64,000 bases of DNA from Alentia gelatinosa (lineage: Eukaryota; Annelida; Polychaeta; Phyllodocida; Polynoidae). The stretch's first letter is position 1; each line of letters starts with the position of its first letter. The notes under the pieces were generated by a model, which worked only from the letters and a program-made list of their open reading frames with translations, had not been told where the DNA came from and did not search any database. This document shows positions 34,304-45,394 of the stretch, in pieces. The stretch covers positions 31,995,716 to 32,059,715 of the forward strand of contig OX465587.1 in NCBI GenBank assembly GCA_950022655.1, written 5' to 3'. Made by a program: the position numbers and the translations under genes.

Positions 34304-36922
34304 TTAGATATCCTCGTCAGAGGATATCTTGAGGTCGAGAATTTCTGACTGACTGGGTGTGCTAGCCGTCGGTGGAACCGACATTGCCGGGGCGGTCCTC
34401 TCTGGTCGCAGTGGACTCAGTGCAGACGTAGGCTGAAACTGAGACATCAACTGCTGCAGAGAGGTCGGTCTGGTATCTAAAAAGATTCCGGACTCCAACG
34501 GGATGATGTTGGCATTCACCCCCAGTGCCCCACACTGTTCCTCGGGTTGATCCATCGGCTTAGCCTGGGAGGGCTTCGCTGATTTCTCAGTCCGTGTCAC
34601 GGCGGGAGGCATCCTCGGCTGTAGGATTTCAGTCTGATCCTGTTGGGTCTGACCTTGTCCTGACAGCAGAGTATCTACACTAACATCCATAGGCTGGGCC
34701 TTACTGGATGTAGTGTCCTGGTGGGAAGTTTCTTCCACGGATGACCACCCCAACATGCCGGCGAGTTGCCGACGTGTCGGGTCTGATTCTTCCGTGGTGA
34801 ACTGAAGAAATCTTCCCCGGGCAAACCTCGATTGGGCCGTGGTTTTTGCAATACGCGCGTCCTCTAAGTCCAACGCGTATTGTTTAACCAGGCCCTTTGT
34901 GGCTTCCTTCACCTTGAACCGGGCTAGGTTAACTAGCTCCTGAACGAGGCTCTCATGGAGAGACTGAACGCCCCTTCGGACGCGGCCTTCCAATGTGCCA
35001 CCTATATGCGACTCTAGTTGATCCGCCCGTTGGACGTATTCAACTGATATCGCACAGGGAGAGCAAGTCACCTTCGACGCAACGGGTGGTTGTGTCGTTG
35101 GTTTCTTCTTTACCTCAACAACCGGGTTGGCGGGTGGAGGGAGTGCCGGAAAGGCCTCCTCATCCACAACTTTCCCGGGTGCTTGGGTAGCACCTCTGTT
35201 GAGCGGGGAAACTCCCGGGAGACTTGAGCTAGGATGAGTCCCAGCTGGTTTTTCCACGGGTCCGCTGGCTTTAGAAGCCGTTGGAACGTTCCCTTCACTC
35301 TTGTCTGAGAGGAGTTTTAATCCCTCAGTCAACCTTGGCGCAGCCTGGTAACCAGCTTCCACCACGTCAGCGATGGTGTGCTTACTAGGAGCCAACTTCT
35401 TCTTCGGCTTCCGACTGGATTGCTCAGAAGTGTCATCCTTGCTGGACGAGGACGATGACAACTTCTTGACCCGTCGTTTAACCTTCGAGGAACCCCGAGA
35501 CGGTTCCCGGCTATGGGACCGTTTCTTCCTCGACTCCTTTGACATCTGTCGATGTTTTGAAGCAGATAGCATCAGACTCCCGAACCAGCCAGGATTCTTC
35601 TTCCATCCGATCTTAAACAATCGACCGTCTGTCACACAAGTTTCGGGCTCTGGCTTGCCTTTCTGAGCATCGGAACCTAAGTCAATGAATCTCTGCCACA
35701 GATTCATGACCCGTTCCCGAGCAGCAGCACCAGCAGTCCGGTGTTCCCGGGCAATGTGTCGGACTAGACACGATCGCCTCGAACTGGCACACCCGGCCTG
35801 GCAAGAACCACCCTTCTTACCAAGGCACTGTAGCCACGGTCGCTCAGCTAAGTGTACCTCAACGAGGTGCCTAGTGTAACGACCCGCAGTCGCATAGGTC
35901 GGTGACAATTTCTTGTCCCTTCCATGGCAACTCAAAAAGACACAATGATCGCCGTTACCGAACTTGTGCCATGCGTACGCGATCCGGTCTTTGACCTGAT
36001 CCTCGTACTTTAGTCGACTGACTCGGGACACCCCTTTCACCCGGTCGATGTACCAGGTGTTGGGAGAACCCTCGTCAACCAACCATTCCTTGTCGTCTGA
36101 GGTTCCATCTAAACCGACACCATCTGGGATGTAATGTCGGTTTCCATGACGGAGATCTTCTAGGCAAGTATAAGTCTTGCCCAGCAAAGAGGCGGGTAGC
36201 TGTCGAGCCACCGTTCTCTTCCCAGCCCGCTTTACGCCAGGCTGGAAATCACCGTCATCATTGTCTGGGTTAGATTTGGCCAGGGGTTTAGCCCTGTCCA
36301 TCTCTGTTCCCCAACACTTGACATCTTCGCCACCCGTGGCACCTGTTGAGGTGCTCGGTGTAGCGTCAGCCGTACTCGGTCCTGCTTGCGCCGCGGGCTT
36401 GTCCGAGCCTTTCGACCCAGCCCCCTTCGACTCCTCGTGCTTCCCGAGTTTAGGTTTCCCTTTACCCGAATCACGCGATTCTAGCCGACCTTCCTTCTTA
36501 GCTAACTCCGCCTCAGCCCGTTCCCGGGCTGCACGACGGAGTCGCTTCTTTTTCTGTTTCGACAGCTGCGGCTCGGTCTTATTAGCATCCTGAGGTTTTG
36601 ACACCTCAGTGTTGCTAGCAGACTTCCCCTGCGCGGGTTTAGCCGGCTGTGACACCGGTTGATCACCTTTGCTGGACGGCCCCTTTACAGAGTCGCCCCC
36701 AACTGATGAATCAGTCTCCATAGCTGTCTCTGCACCAGCCTCGGTCCTCCCTGGTTTAGCTACCGGACCCGGGGCCAAAAAGGTCCCGGTTTCCGCTAGC
36801 TCCACCCCAGGTGGAATCCAATTTTGGTACATTGACTGTACTATGGCTCGCGTTTTGGGATCTGGGATCCCTGCCAACATCTGTTCCAGGCTCTGAGTAG
36901 AAACCTCATGCCTGGAATCCAT
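34304..36922 (-). CDS. 872-aa ORF3 of the Gypsy element, C2H2-finger-like, function unknown
   Basis: An uninterrupted frame lying between pol and the 3' LTR, same strand as gag-pol, with a true ATG at 36922. No signal peptide or membrane segment is visible, so it is not an envelope protein. Residues 1-45 are a short ordered-looking region. About 50-240 is Ser/Lys/Ala-rich and low in complexity, with a basic patch at 120-145. 240-450 is the most structured part and holds two C2H2-like clusters: C327, C332, H352, H357, and C374, C378, H389, H394 with extra cysteines at 366 and 385. About 455-510 is Arg/Ser/Lys-rich and could act as a nuclear signal. About 620-730 looks helical, and the tail is acidic. 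GC content is higher than in the surroundings. It begins 76 bp after the pol stop, so a spliced subgenomic RNA is the likely route of expression. A nucleic-acid-binding role is inference. Confidence 0.8.
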   Translation of the reverse strand: MDSRHEVSTQSLEQMLAGIPDPKTRAIVQSMYQNWIPPGVELAETGTFLAPGPVAKPGRTEAGAETAMETDSSVGGDSVKGPSSKGDQPVSQPAKPAQGKSASNTEVSKPQDANKTEPQLSKQKKKRLRRAARERAEAELAKKEGRLESRDSGKGKPKLGKHEESKGAGSKGSDKPAAQAGPSTADATPSTSTGATGGEDVKCWGTEMDRAKPLAKSNPDNDDGDFQPGVKRAGKRTVARQLPASLLGKTYTCLEDLRHGNRHYIPDGVGLDGTSDDKEWLVDEGSPNTWYIDRVKGVSRVSRLKYEDQVKDRIAYAWHKFGNGDHCVFLSCHGRDKKLSPTYATAGRYTRHLVEVHLAERPWLQCLGKKGGSCQAGCASSRRSCLVRHIAREHRTAGAAARERVMNLWQRFIDLGSDAQKGKPEPETCVTDGRLFKIGWKKNPGWFGSLMLSASKHRQMSKESRKKRSHSREPSRGSSKVKRRVKKLSSSSSSKDDTSEQSSRKPKKKLAPSKHTIADVVEAGYQAAPRLTEGLKLLSDKSEGNVPTASKASGPVEKPAGTHPSSSLPGVSPLNRGATQAPGKVVDEEAFPALPPPANPVVEVKKKPTTQPPVASKVTCSPCAISVEYVQRADQLESHIGGTLEGRVRRGVQSLHESLVQELVNLARFKVKEATKGLVKQYALDLEDARIAKTTAQSRFARGRFLQFTTEESDPTRRQLAGMLGWSSVEETSHQDTTSSKAQPMDVSVDTLLSGQGQTQQDQTEILQPRMPPAVTRTEKSAKPSQAKPMDQPEEQCGALGVNANIIPLESGIFLDTRPTSLQQLMSQFQPTSALSPLRPERTAPAMSVPPTASTPSQSEILDLKISSDEDI

Positions 36923-36998
36923 TTCTTCGAAGAACTTCCTCGGAGAATGACGACGTGGGCGGGCTCGGCCACGCCTCGGCGTATCAACCCCGGCACCA

Positions 36999-37763
36999 CT
37001 ACTCTTTGTAGCTAACCACAGCCTTCGATTTTAGTCGAGAGCTGCGGCGGGGTTCAGAGTCTATTTTAGACTCTATTCTACATCTCGAACCATGTTTATT
37101 ATACACAGCTCGATTTGTAGCAAATTTAGACTTTTCCATGTCGGGTTTTTCATCTACCCACACCTCTCTTTTTAGGTTAGCGTAAGTAGGAATCACCTAC
37201 GGCGGACGTCCCGGTTTTCGTCGTATTGACGGGCAACCATTCGGAACCCCGGTAACCTTTGACTGGGACTTCCCTATCGGGGTCTGCCTCCGCCGTGTTG
37301 ACGGGGGTTTGACACCCGGCTTCCCGGCTCTTTGAACCCGGGACCTCTCTGGTACCCCAGTAGGACCCGTGGTCAGTGACACATCCCGCGTTGCAACAGG
37401 GTGTGAAACTTCAAAGCCGGAACTTTCGCGCTTCCCTTACCATAGTCGTAAACGAGCTACATGGGATTTGTAATGCCTTCTTGACCATTCATCCTCTATC
37501 ACTACTGTCATTTCTGACAATATCTGAACAATTCTGAATGGTCCGTCCCAGTTAGGAGCGAGTTTTACATTTACCAACGGAGTGTGGTATCGCACAACCC
37601 GGTCTCCTACTCGGAATTTACGTGGCTTAAGATTGACATCATGGCCAGTCTTTTGCCACTCGGCAGCTTTTGTCAGGTTCCGTCTCGCGAGGTAATATCC
37701 TTCTACAAAACGTTCTCTGAGCTTTTTGACAAACCCTATGGGACAAGGATCATCCGTAGACAT
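36999..37763 (-). pseudogene. Gypsy integrase C-terminal part
   Basis: Contains the GPY/F-type module (NWDGPFRIVQIL, then TVVIEDEW) and HYKSHVARLRLW, then a basic tail that ends in RRSSRLKSK, typical of Gypsy pol ends. A frame change near 37750 separates it from the catalytic core, and stops at about 37437 and 37197 interrupt the tail. Confidence 0.85.
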
Positions 37764-38467
37764 TCCGGAACCCCATAGACTATGTCAGCGGGCATTACTA
37801 TTTCCTCGCCAAAGACGAATAAATTAGGTGAACACCCCGTGCTTGAATGAATGGTCCCATTATACGCGTGAGCTATAAATGGTGCCAATTCATCCCAATT
37901 CTTCCGGTTTTCATCTACCAGGGTCCGAAGACACTGGATCAATGTCCGGTTGAATCTCTCTACCATACCATCTGATTGTGGACGATATGGATTTGTATGT
38001 GTCTTTTTTATCTTGAGTATCCTACACATTTCTTTCCAGATCTGGGATTCAAATTCCCTTCCCTGGTCGGAATGTAGTACGCTCGGAGTTCCAAAAGGCA
38101 ACATCCAGTTTTTCACTAAAGCTTCCGCACAAGTGGCAGCTTTGTGATTCTTCATGGGATAGATCTGCACATATTTTGTGTAATAATCCATCACCACCAT
38201 CATACAGGTATTTCCTTCTTCTGACTCGTCGATACCAGATATGATATCTGGAGCGATTCTGGCAAACCTGACACCGAATAGCTCCTGTTGTAGCGGCATC
38301 TTTCCGAGTCCTACCCCGGGTTTGACTTTGCTACAGATGGAACATCCAGATATCGACCTTCGAATATCTGCACCCATTCCAGGCCAGTAGTAACGACGCC
38401 TTATTCTGGCTACCGTCCTTTTCCGTCCTAGATGAGCTGCACTCCTATGTTCGTGACATAGAGTCAT
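37736..38467 (-). pseudogene. Gypsy integrase zinc-binding and catalytic core
   Basis: 243 codons. The HHCC zinc site is at H7/H12 and C42/C45. The catalytic triad is D74, D134 (LHSDQGREF) and E170 (SDGMVERFNR), a DD35E spacing. All key residues are present. It shares the frame of the preceding RT/RNase H block and is separated from it by one TGA at about 38484. Confidence 0.93.
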
Positions 38468-38485
38468 TAGTCCGGAACGTAATTC

Positions 38486-39553
38486 TCAAGGGACCACTAA
38501 TTGTAGAGCACGTTTAAGTGGTTGCAACGTAGTTCTCCATCGATATAATACTCCATCCCGGACCTCTAGTTCTTTCCATTGACCACATAGGTTCCGAAAT
38601 TCTCGGTTTTCAGGCGAGATCTCGGGTCCTGTAGGTCTATGGAGCCCATTAGCTACCAGTTTAGTTAACCGGAACAGATCTGGGTCAGCCTGCTGACTTT
38701 CCTTAATCTGTTCTAGTGTCCACTGATAGTTTTGGGGCAGTTTCACTTTCTGGGAGCGTAGGGTAGCTATTACTGCTCTATGCTCACCACAGTCCCGGCA
38801 ATCTGGTTGTCCACATTTCCGCACTGGTCTCCTTGAGAGACAATCCGCATTAATGTGAGACTTTCCAGCCCGGTGCTCGATCTGACAGTTTGTTAACCCG
38901 AATTCGGAGAGAGCTGCCAGCCATCTTCCAATCATTCCCTCGGCATCGTTAAAGTTAAAGAGCCATTTGAGAGAAGAATGGTCGGTACGTAAGATGAAAT
39001 CTCCACCTGCTAGGAAGTGTCGATATTTTCTTACATACACCACAACCGCTAAGAGTTCCCTCTTAGTGGTACAGTAGTTCCGCTGGCTTTTACTTAAGCT
39101 GTTGCTGGCAAAAGCTATTGGAACCTCCACACCATTCTGTGTCTGAGACAACGCCGCTCCAATACTCTCGTTACAAGCGTCAGTGTCAAGAATGAACCGA
39201 CCCTGGGGTAGAGGGTACTTCAACACGGGGGTCTCCGTAAATTTTCTTTTTAGTCCCAGAAAAGCATGTTCAGCTTCCGGAGTCCATTGGATCTCTTTTG
39301 GCTTCCCTGGCTTATCTAGTACCACATACTGTTGCATGGGGTGTGCAATTTCAGAAAAACCCGGAATAAAGTCGCGGTAATACGAACAAAATCCTAGGAA
39401 AGACCTTATGTCTTTTATATTCTGGGGGCCTGGCCAATTAGCTACTACCTCCAACTTTGAAGGATCTGCCCGGATTCCATTTCCGGAAACTATCCGTCCC
39501 AAGTATTCCACAGATCTGCGAAACAGTTTGCATTTCTGAAGTTTGAGCCTCAA
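38486..39553 (-). pseudogene. Gypsy RT thumb/connection and RNase H
   Basis: Begins in the RT thumb (KCKLF, VEYLGRIVS, FLGFCSYYRDFIPGF). RNase H follows with LDTDACNESIG, TKRELLAV and LRTDHSSLKWL, giving the catalytic acidic residues, and HINADCLSRRP at its end. It then leads into the integrase N-terminus. The domain itself has no internal stop. Confidence 0.93.
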
Positions 39554-39594
39554 CCCATAAGATTGAATCCGCTCAAATACCTCTCTTAGGTTTT

Positions 39595-41145
39595 CTAGAC
39601 ATTCGACATAATTCCGAAGATGATTATGTCATCCAGATAAACAAAGCACTTTTTCCACTGTAGACCCCGCAACATCTGATCCATCATGGATTCGAAAGTC
39701 GCAGGAGCGTTACAGAGGCCAAATGGCATTACAGTAAACTCGTAAAGCCCTTGATGAGTGGTGAACGCCGTTTTCGGTTGATCGCCACTGTTCATCTTTA
39801 CCTGCCAATATCCAGACTGGAGATCCAGAGTACAAAACCACTGGTTCCCTCCTAGAGAGTTGAGACTCTCATCGATCTGAGGTATTGGATAGGCATTTTT
39901 CCGGGTGATACTATTCAATTTTCTGTAATCAATACAGAATCAGCAAGTACCATCCTTTTAAGTAACCATTACCACAGGGCTAGCCCAAGGAATTGCACTG
40001 GGGATGATTACCTTCTGGTCCATCATTTTCCCTACTTCATCTTCTAAAGCTTCCCGTTTTATCGGAGGTAGCCGTCGATAAGGAAGGCGGAAAGGTTGAT
40101 GTCCATCTGCATCAATTGTATGTTCTACTCGATCCGTTCTTCCCAAAGGATCTCCTGGTCGAGCAAAGATTGACTCCATTTTCTTCAGAAGAATTCTTAG
40201 TTCATGTCGTTCCCCACTGTTTAGTGCGTCTGTCGTCTGAACTAAGATTTCCAGAGTTTCGTGCAACGGACTCGGAACTGGAAAGTATCCTGTTCCTGTA
40301 TCGATAGCACTAACTCGTACTTCTTCATAATCATTTCCTGTAAAGTCCAATTTTCCCGGTTTGGATTGTTCATCTCTCCCGGCTATTTCGGAAACTGGAA
40401 CAGGTGTGATTCCCTGCGGACCAGAGTCTACTAGGCCATCTACATGAGCTAGAGTTGCCCAGCCCAATGTATCACCCTTCTTCAGTTTAATCAACCCGGA
40501 GGTGTGATTACTTATAGGAATTGATCCTTCTCTAGCACTTCCGATCAAAGTATCCCAGGCCTGTATTCCTTTTTGAGAAAACAGTTCCGGGTTTGGCTCG
40601 AAGAGTGCATCTCCACGTGGTAAGTCTCCTTCCCCAGCTATCAGGACATTAACCATCTGCTGAGGTGGGATGCCCACATCTTGTCGGACAGAAATCAAAG
40701 AAGAAATCCGTCGACAACTACATTCCACTTCCATTAACTCAGGAAATTTGAGTCGGAGAGTGCCATCTTGTAGATCTACAGAACCTCCATAGAGGGTGAG
40801 AAAATCTACGTCTAATATTCCATTTTCTTCGATATCACTGAGTATGGGACCCCATACAAATTCAGTGTTACCTATTGAGACTGGAATAATCACACTACCA
40901 TAGCATCTCATGTGAGTGCCATTAGCAGCTTTTGCCGAAGCTCCAGGAACATGACATTCCTGTGCGAATCCAAGAGACTGATAGAGTCCATTGTTCAACA
41001 CAGAGCGACTAGCGCCAGTATCTAATAACAGATTTATCTTTCTTCCTTGAATTCTAGCCAGCACATACCAACGTCGCCCACCTAAGGGAGATGGTTGTCG
41101 TATAAACCGTGAGATCCCATCCAAGGTTCCAAGATCCAAAGCCAT
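39595..41145 (-). pseudogene. Gypsy protease and RT palm, with stops and a frame change
   Basis: Retropepsin motif LLLDTGAS has D42-T43-G44 after the in-frame ATG at 41145. The RT begins near EALEDEVGKMMDQKVI. Two in-frame stops (at about 39955 and 39934) interrupt the conserved block before CIDYRKLNS. The palm continues with TLDLQSGYWQV, FTVMPFGLCNAPATF and the catalytic YLDD. A frame change follows at about 39610. No protein product with full RT activity is expected. Confidence 0.93.
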
Positions 41146-41308
41146 TGCAGACAGGGGTGCCCGGGTGAAAGATACTTACTACAGATCGTTGCGACCGTAT
41201 TTTGTATCTTTCCCTTTTCTGGTAATTGGGAAATATATTCCTTCTTTTTGATCTCACAGGTTTGGATTTCCTAGCACTTTCCTTCCCGGACCGCAGTGTT
41301 GCCACTCG

Positions 41309-42823
41309 CTACAGTCCTTCTTTGTTTTCCGGTTCACTCTGAGAGGCAACCGTCAACACAGATAGACTACGAGGTGTTTCCACTGTAGTAATGTTCCGGG
41401 CTTCAGGACAATCTGGAGAGATATGTCCCATTTTGTTGCACCGCCAACAACGTCGGACATCCAGCTGGTTTTTCTCCACCTGATTCAGTCTTTCGTTGAT
41501 TTTGGTCAACAACTTCATTACCTCAGAGGGATTTCCTTCTGGATCAGTGGTTTTTGGTTTTGCCTCTGCCACAGAAGGTACATCACTGTTCCTTCCAAAG
41601 CTAGGGGTTCGACCTCTCCCACGTCCTCTTCTATTGAAACCTCCTCTTCCAAGTACCATTGAGCGGACATTAGAGAGTATATCCTCTATTTCTGCTTCCT
41701 GACACTCGTAGGTATCTTCTTCTACTTGTGACCAAGTAGAACCCACTATGTTAACCCGGGAAGTTTTTCCTGGATTAGCATATTTTCCAAATAGTATACA
41801 CCGTTGTTCATAGGCATCTACTATTCGCAACACTTGCATAAAGTTCATACCGGGCTCCCATTTAGAAATGACTTCCGCTCTCATGTCATCATCTCGAAGT
41901 CCCTTCTCAAACTGAGTTTGTAGATCTTCATGCAGTGCAGGAGAATCTAATCCCGTTCCCGTGTAAATTTCCAACAACATTTGTTGTAAAGCTAGCCCAT
42001 AGGCGCGAGTTGTCTCCTCTTTATCCTGGATCCTCTTTAGAAAAGTGGATTGGGGGTTCAGCGTTACCAACTGACCACAATAGTAAGAGGCTACCTCCAC
42101 TAGCTCATCCCATTCCGTACCACCGGAACGGCGAAAAGCGCGAAGTGCAGCTTCTCCGGGTCCATCTCGTAACGCTCTTTCGAGGTATGGCAATGCATCG
42201 ACTTTGTTCCAGCCATTACATTGTATATCCATACAAAATCCCGCAAACCAGTGTTCCCACTCCATTCCTTTTCCATAAGGTTTTGGAATGACAGCGTTCC
42301 TTCTGGCTGCGTTCTCTGGGCGCATCATTGGAATCTTGTCGGCTCTTGCCATTGACAAGTTGAAGATCCGGTCTTGCTCCCTGATTTGGTTGAAAGAGTT
42401 GAACCCTAGTTTGGCTATAGCTTTACTAGTGTGTTCAGAACTCGGAGAACCCATTCTTGACTCGGAGGGTAGCCGGAAGCTAACCAAAGGAGTCTTCACA
42501 CCCTTTGTTCCAGATATGAATCTGTTAGGGGTCTTCTCAAGATCTTCTACTTTCCCTGGAGGGGAATATAGATGATCTCTTACATTACTCCAGCCAGCTT
42601 GTGACATAGGCATCCTTCGGGATGATTCTGTCTCTACTAGTCGAACTTGGTCCTTCATGTGATGTACATGTTGGTCCAATCGCTCGATTTTTTCTAGAGT
42701 CTCAATCTCGCGAACCGAAAGTTCTTCCAAGTTATGGTGCCGTTTGGCTACCTCCGCGGCGATCTCTCGATTTCGAGCTTCTAGTTCCCGACACATATCT
42801 CGGGCTTCAACTTTCCCGATCAA
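41309..42823 (-). pseudogene. Gypsy Gag, main part
   Basis: 504 codons. The N-terminal 60 residues look like a coiled coil (EARNREIAAEVAKRHHNLEE). A capsid-like middle contains WEHWFAGFCMDIQCNGW and ALPYLERALRDGPGEAA. An Arg/Gly-rich linker GRGGFNRRGRGRGR precedes a single CCHC knuckle, CWRCNKMGHISPDC at about residues 459-472, which binds RNA. The pol frame opens about 130 bp after its stop in another frame. Confidence 0.92.
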
Positions 42824-42853
42824 ACTCGGCTAAGAGTTCTGGTCTAAGGAAGC

Positions 42854-43204
42854 CTACAGGAACCTCATCGGAAGGTACCCGTAAGGTATCTTCCGACCTA
42901 TTCCGGGGAGTACTAGACTCTCCGGGACTATCTGTCTGAGACCCAATTTTACTGAGTCCCTCCAGATCCCTTGCGGGGCCATGTCGGCTGTCGGACTGAA
43001 ATTCTTCAGGACCGTCGAACTCAAATTTTGAGCGGCGGTTCTCTTCCGAGATTTCTCCTTACCGGACTTCTGGGTTTCACCCCCTCCCTCTGGTTTTGGT
43101 GACTTTTCGTCATTCCGGGCCGGAAGAGTTTGTTGAGAAGTTACCTCCCCATCTTCACTCTTCTGTTCAGCCTGGGATCTGGTTTTTATTCCAGATCCGT
43201 GCAT
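42854..43204 (-). pseudogene. Gypsy Gag N-terminal segment
   Basis: Starts with ATG at 43204, 55 bp from the LTR. Basic and low-complexity. In the frame shared with the main gag part, two TAG codons (about 42854 and 42830) stand between them, while another frame stays open across the gap. The picture fits a pair of nearby indels. Confidence 0.75.
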
Positions 43205-43245
43205 TTACCGAGAATCCCGGGTTGTGCAAGCAACCTAGGATCCTG

Positions 43246-43257
43246 GTCACGGCACCA
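43246..43257 (-). promoter_or_regulatory. Primer-binding site, tRNA-His type
   Basis: On the minus strand TGGTGCCGTGAC begins one base after the 5' LTR. It is complementary to the 3' end of animal tRNA-His (GTCACGGCACCA). Confidence 0.7.
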
Positions 43258-43258
43258 G

Positions 43259-43772
43259 TGTGGTGGTCGCCGCCTGTCTAGAAGGTTGGATGACCCCAAC
43301 GCTAGTTCCAGGCAGGATCCCACCCTACGCACTCAACGTAGGTTGGTTCGGTTTTCGGTTAGTTTGCACAGACATAACACAACAACGTCTTTTAATAAAC
43401 AAGGATGTTTATTAATCACTACTTCCCGGAAAGATCTGGAAGATCTTTCCCACAAGTACAGTACCCTAGCACATGGGTGCTAGGTAGCGCTGGAGAGGCT
43501 AATCTGGAAGACTCGCCTAACCACCAGGAAGGTTACAAGAACCCGCCTTCAAAATGAGGGCCCAAGGGTCTGTTCCGTAGAAGAGACGCGCGAGGACAGC
43601 CTGTCGACCTACTGTGAATGCTGAGTATATATACCCAGCATTACGTAATCCCGGTCTCCGCCACTCCACTCTCGTGTGCGGCGTTGTCCGGAATCACTAC
43701 ACAGTAAGGATCGGCACGTCGTGCCACCTTCCGTAAAACAAACAAACACTGCTGGATTCCTACCCCACTACA
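43259..43772 (-). repeat. 5' LTR of the Gypsy element
   Basis: 514 bp, TG...CA. On the minus strand GTATATATACTC (about 43625-43636) is a TATA box and AATAAA (43408-43413) a polyadenylation signal downstream of it, consistent with U3-R-U5 order. Confidence 0.97.
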
Positions 43773-44651
43773 TAATAAACAATAAATTTGGGTAATTGTT
43801 ACAAAATATGTATGTAGATAAGAATAGATGAAAAATAACAACTGCAGATACAAGAACAAGTATATATAGGATATTTGAAGCTAGCTGCGCAAAAGTATTG
43901 TACCCATTAAATTGAATAAATTGTATTGAAAGTATGTATTGGCTTTGTTCTTATTAAAATGACTCATAGACTAGTCTGAAAGTGGTCTCATATTGGGACA
44001 TTCTTTGATGCTTTTTTGAATGCATCTTTACTATCAGACCTTTTTTTAATTTCTGGCTGAAAGTTCCACAATCTATATTTCACATACATAGGCGACTTTT
44101 TTCCTCGTTCTGTTCTATCCTTTGGTAGTATGAAAAACATTTTCAGGGGAGACACTCAAGCTTCACTACCACGAATAATAAGCGATACACCATAAAACCC
44201 CAAAACCATAATTGAGTGATCAATTCAGACCCAAATGAGAAGCAGAAAGGTTGCTTCCACATGCCTCCAGGAATGGCCAGAGACAATACCATTGCCTATG
44301 CCACAAAACCTTGATAATGATTTGAGTCTATCATTGACTGTTTAATATGGGAGAGGAAGAAGAGAAACACCACTTCTATATCTCAATAGATATTTTGTCG
44401 GGAATGTTTATTTTGTCGATGTTCAAGAAGGAACCACTAGAAGTGACGAATCTGTCAAGCTAATCCTAAAAAGACCCAGGGATCGTTATGGCAGGGATCA
44501 GATGGATCATTTCAAAGAGGTAATTTGGCTTTCGTGCTATGTGCACAGGGGGAACCAGTGGGTAAATTGTTGATTATTTACTCATGCCTTAATCATCACA
44601 TTACTATTCACTTAACCCCTGCTTCAGTTAGCAAACGGTTGACGACATTCT
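43773..44651. other. Unassigned interval
   Basis: No gene recognised. Confidence 0.4.
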
Positions 44652-44939
44652 AGGGCCCGGCGTCCACCTACTACGATATGGCTCCAATATGGTCTACAAT
44701 GCACCTCCCAATACAAAATCAAAATCGCGTCGGAAGGTCACCAAATATCGGGGCAGTTGACCATATTTCTGTGATTAGACGCTGATAAAAACCCCATACA
44801 ATACACTGTGGATTGCCATGTCTAGACATGTTTCTACGATTTTGCATCTTCCCGATATGTCTCTGATATTTGCTTTTTTGTATCGGTGCCATATCGGGAG
44901 ATCTAAATTTCTATCGTAGTAGGTGGACGCCGGGCCTTA
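44652..44939. mobile_element. TIR element with GGCGTCCACCTACTACGAT ends
   Basis: About 288 bp with TIRs of about 26 bp (GGCCCGGCGTCCACCTACTA and complement). It is the inverted, better-preserved relative of 22526-22801. Non-coding. Confidence 0.88.
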
Positions 44940-44982
44940 GGTGACAGTAAACTTGCTCTTATTAGAACGTGCTTGCATGCGC

Positions 44983-45307
44983 TTTATTATCCATCGTATA
45001 CAAAGCCCCCATTGAAAATGTATTGGGACTCAGTAAACCACTACCCATTGTATAAAACCTGTCAGATACCATAACTGTGGTATATGGATTTAAACCTGTA
45101 GCATACGGCTTTAGAACCATGGTATATTGGAAAAATGATCCCTTTTGCTATAGAGCAAAGAAATAGTTCCTATTGTTATACCCATCAAAAGGGCAATTAC
45201 TGGGTTGAATTCATTCAAAAAGATGGATATTAAATGCAACAAACGATGATTTTGTGGACAGGCGGCCCTGTAAACCACCTGTCCACAAAAACCCTCCATT
45301 ATTGTCT
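44983..45307 (-). mobile_element. Palindrome-headed MITE, family 1, copy 2 (inverted)
   Basis: Begins TTTATTATCCATCGTATAC and ends CATTATTGTCT. The palindrome is shortened to its outer arms (GTGGACAGGCGG, CCACCTGTCCAC), so most of the hairpin has been lost. Confidence 0.8.
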
Positions 45308-45394
45308 ATATATACATCACCTAGAAATTAGAGAGGTCACATTGAACTATCCAGCTTGCTTCCAGAAAACTATCCCTTCACTATCTGCATGTTA

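Larger units (their letters stand above)
32424..43772 (-). mobile_element. Complete Gypsy (Ty3-like) LTR retrotransposon with an extra ORF
   Basis: An 11.35-kb element on the minus strand with the order 5' LTR, primer-binding site, gag, protease-RT-RNase H-integrase, an 872-codon ORF, polypurine tract, 3' LTR. LTRs start TG and end CA, and both flanks read TAAT (32420-32423, 43773-43776), a 4-bp target duplication. Integrase lying after RT/RNase H defines the Gypsy order. gag and pol carry several stops and frameshifts, so this copy cannot move on its own. Confidence 0.97.

Noticed and set aside
36177..36593. Plus-strand frames opposite the Gypsy ORF3
   Set aside because: Shadow frames of a GC-rich coding strand with no motifs of their own.
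34304..36922. Envelope protein in the Gypsy element
   Set aside because: No signal peptide, furin-type site or transmembrane helix is visible; the protein is hydrophilic with C2H2-like clusters.
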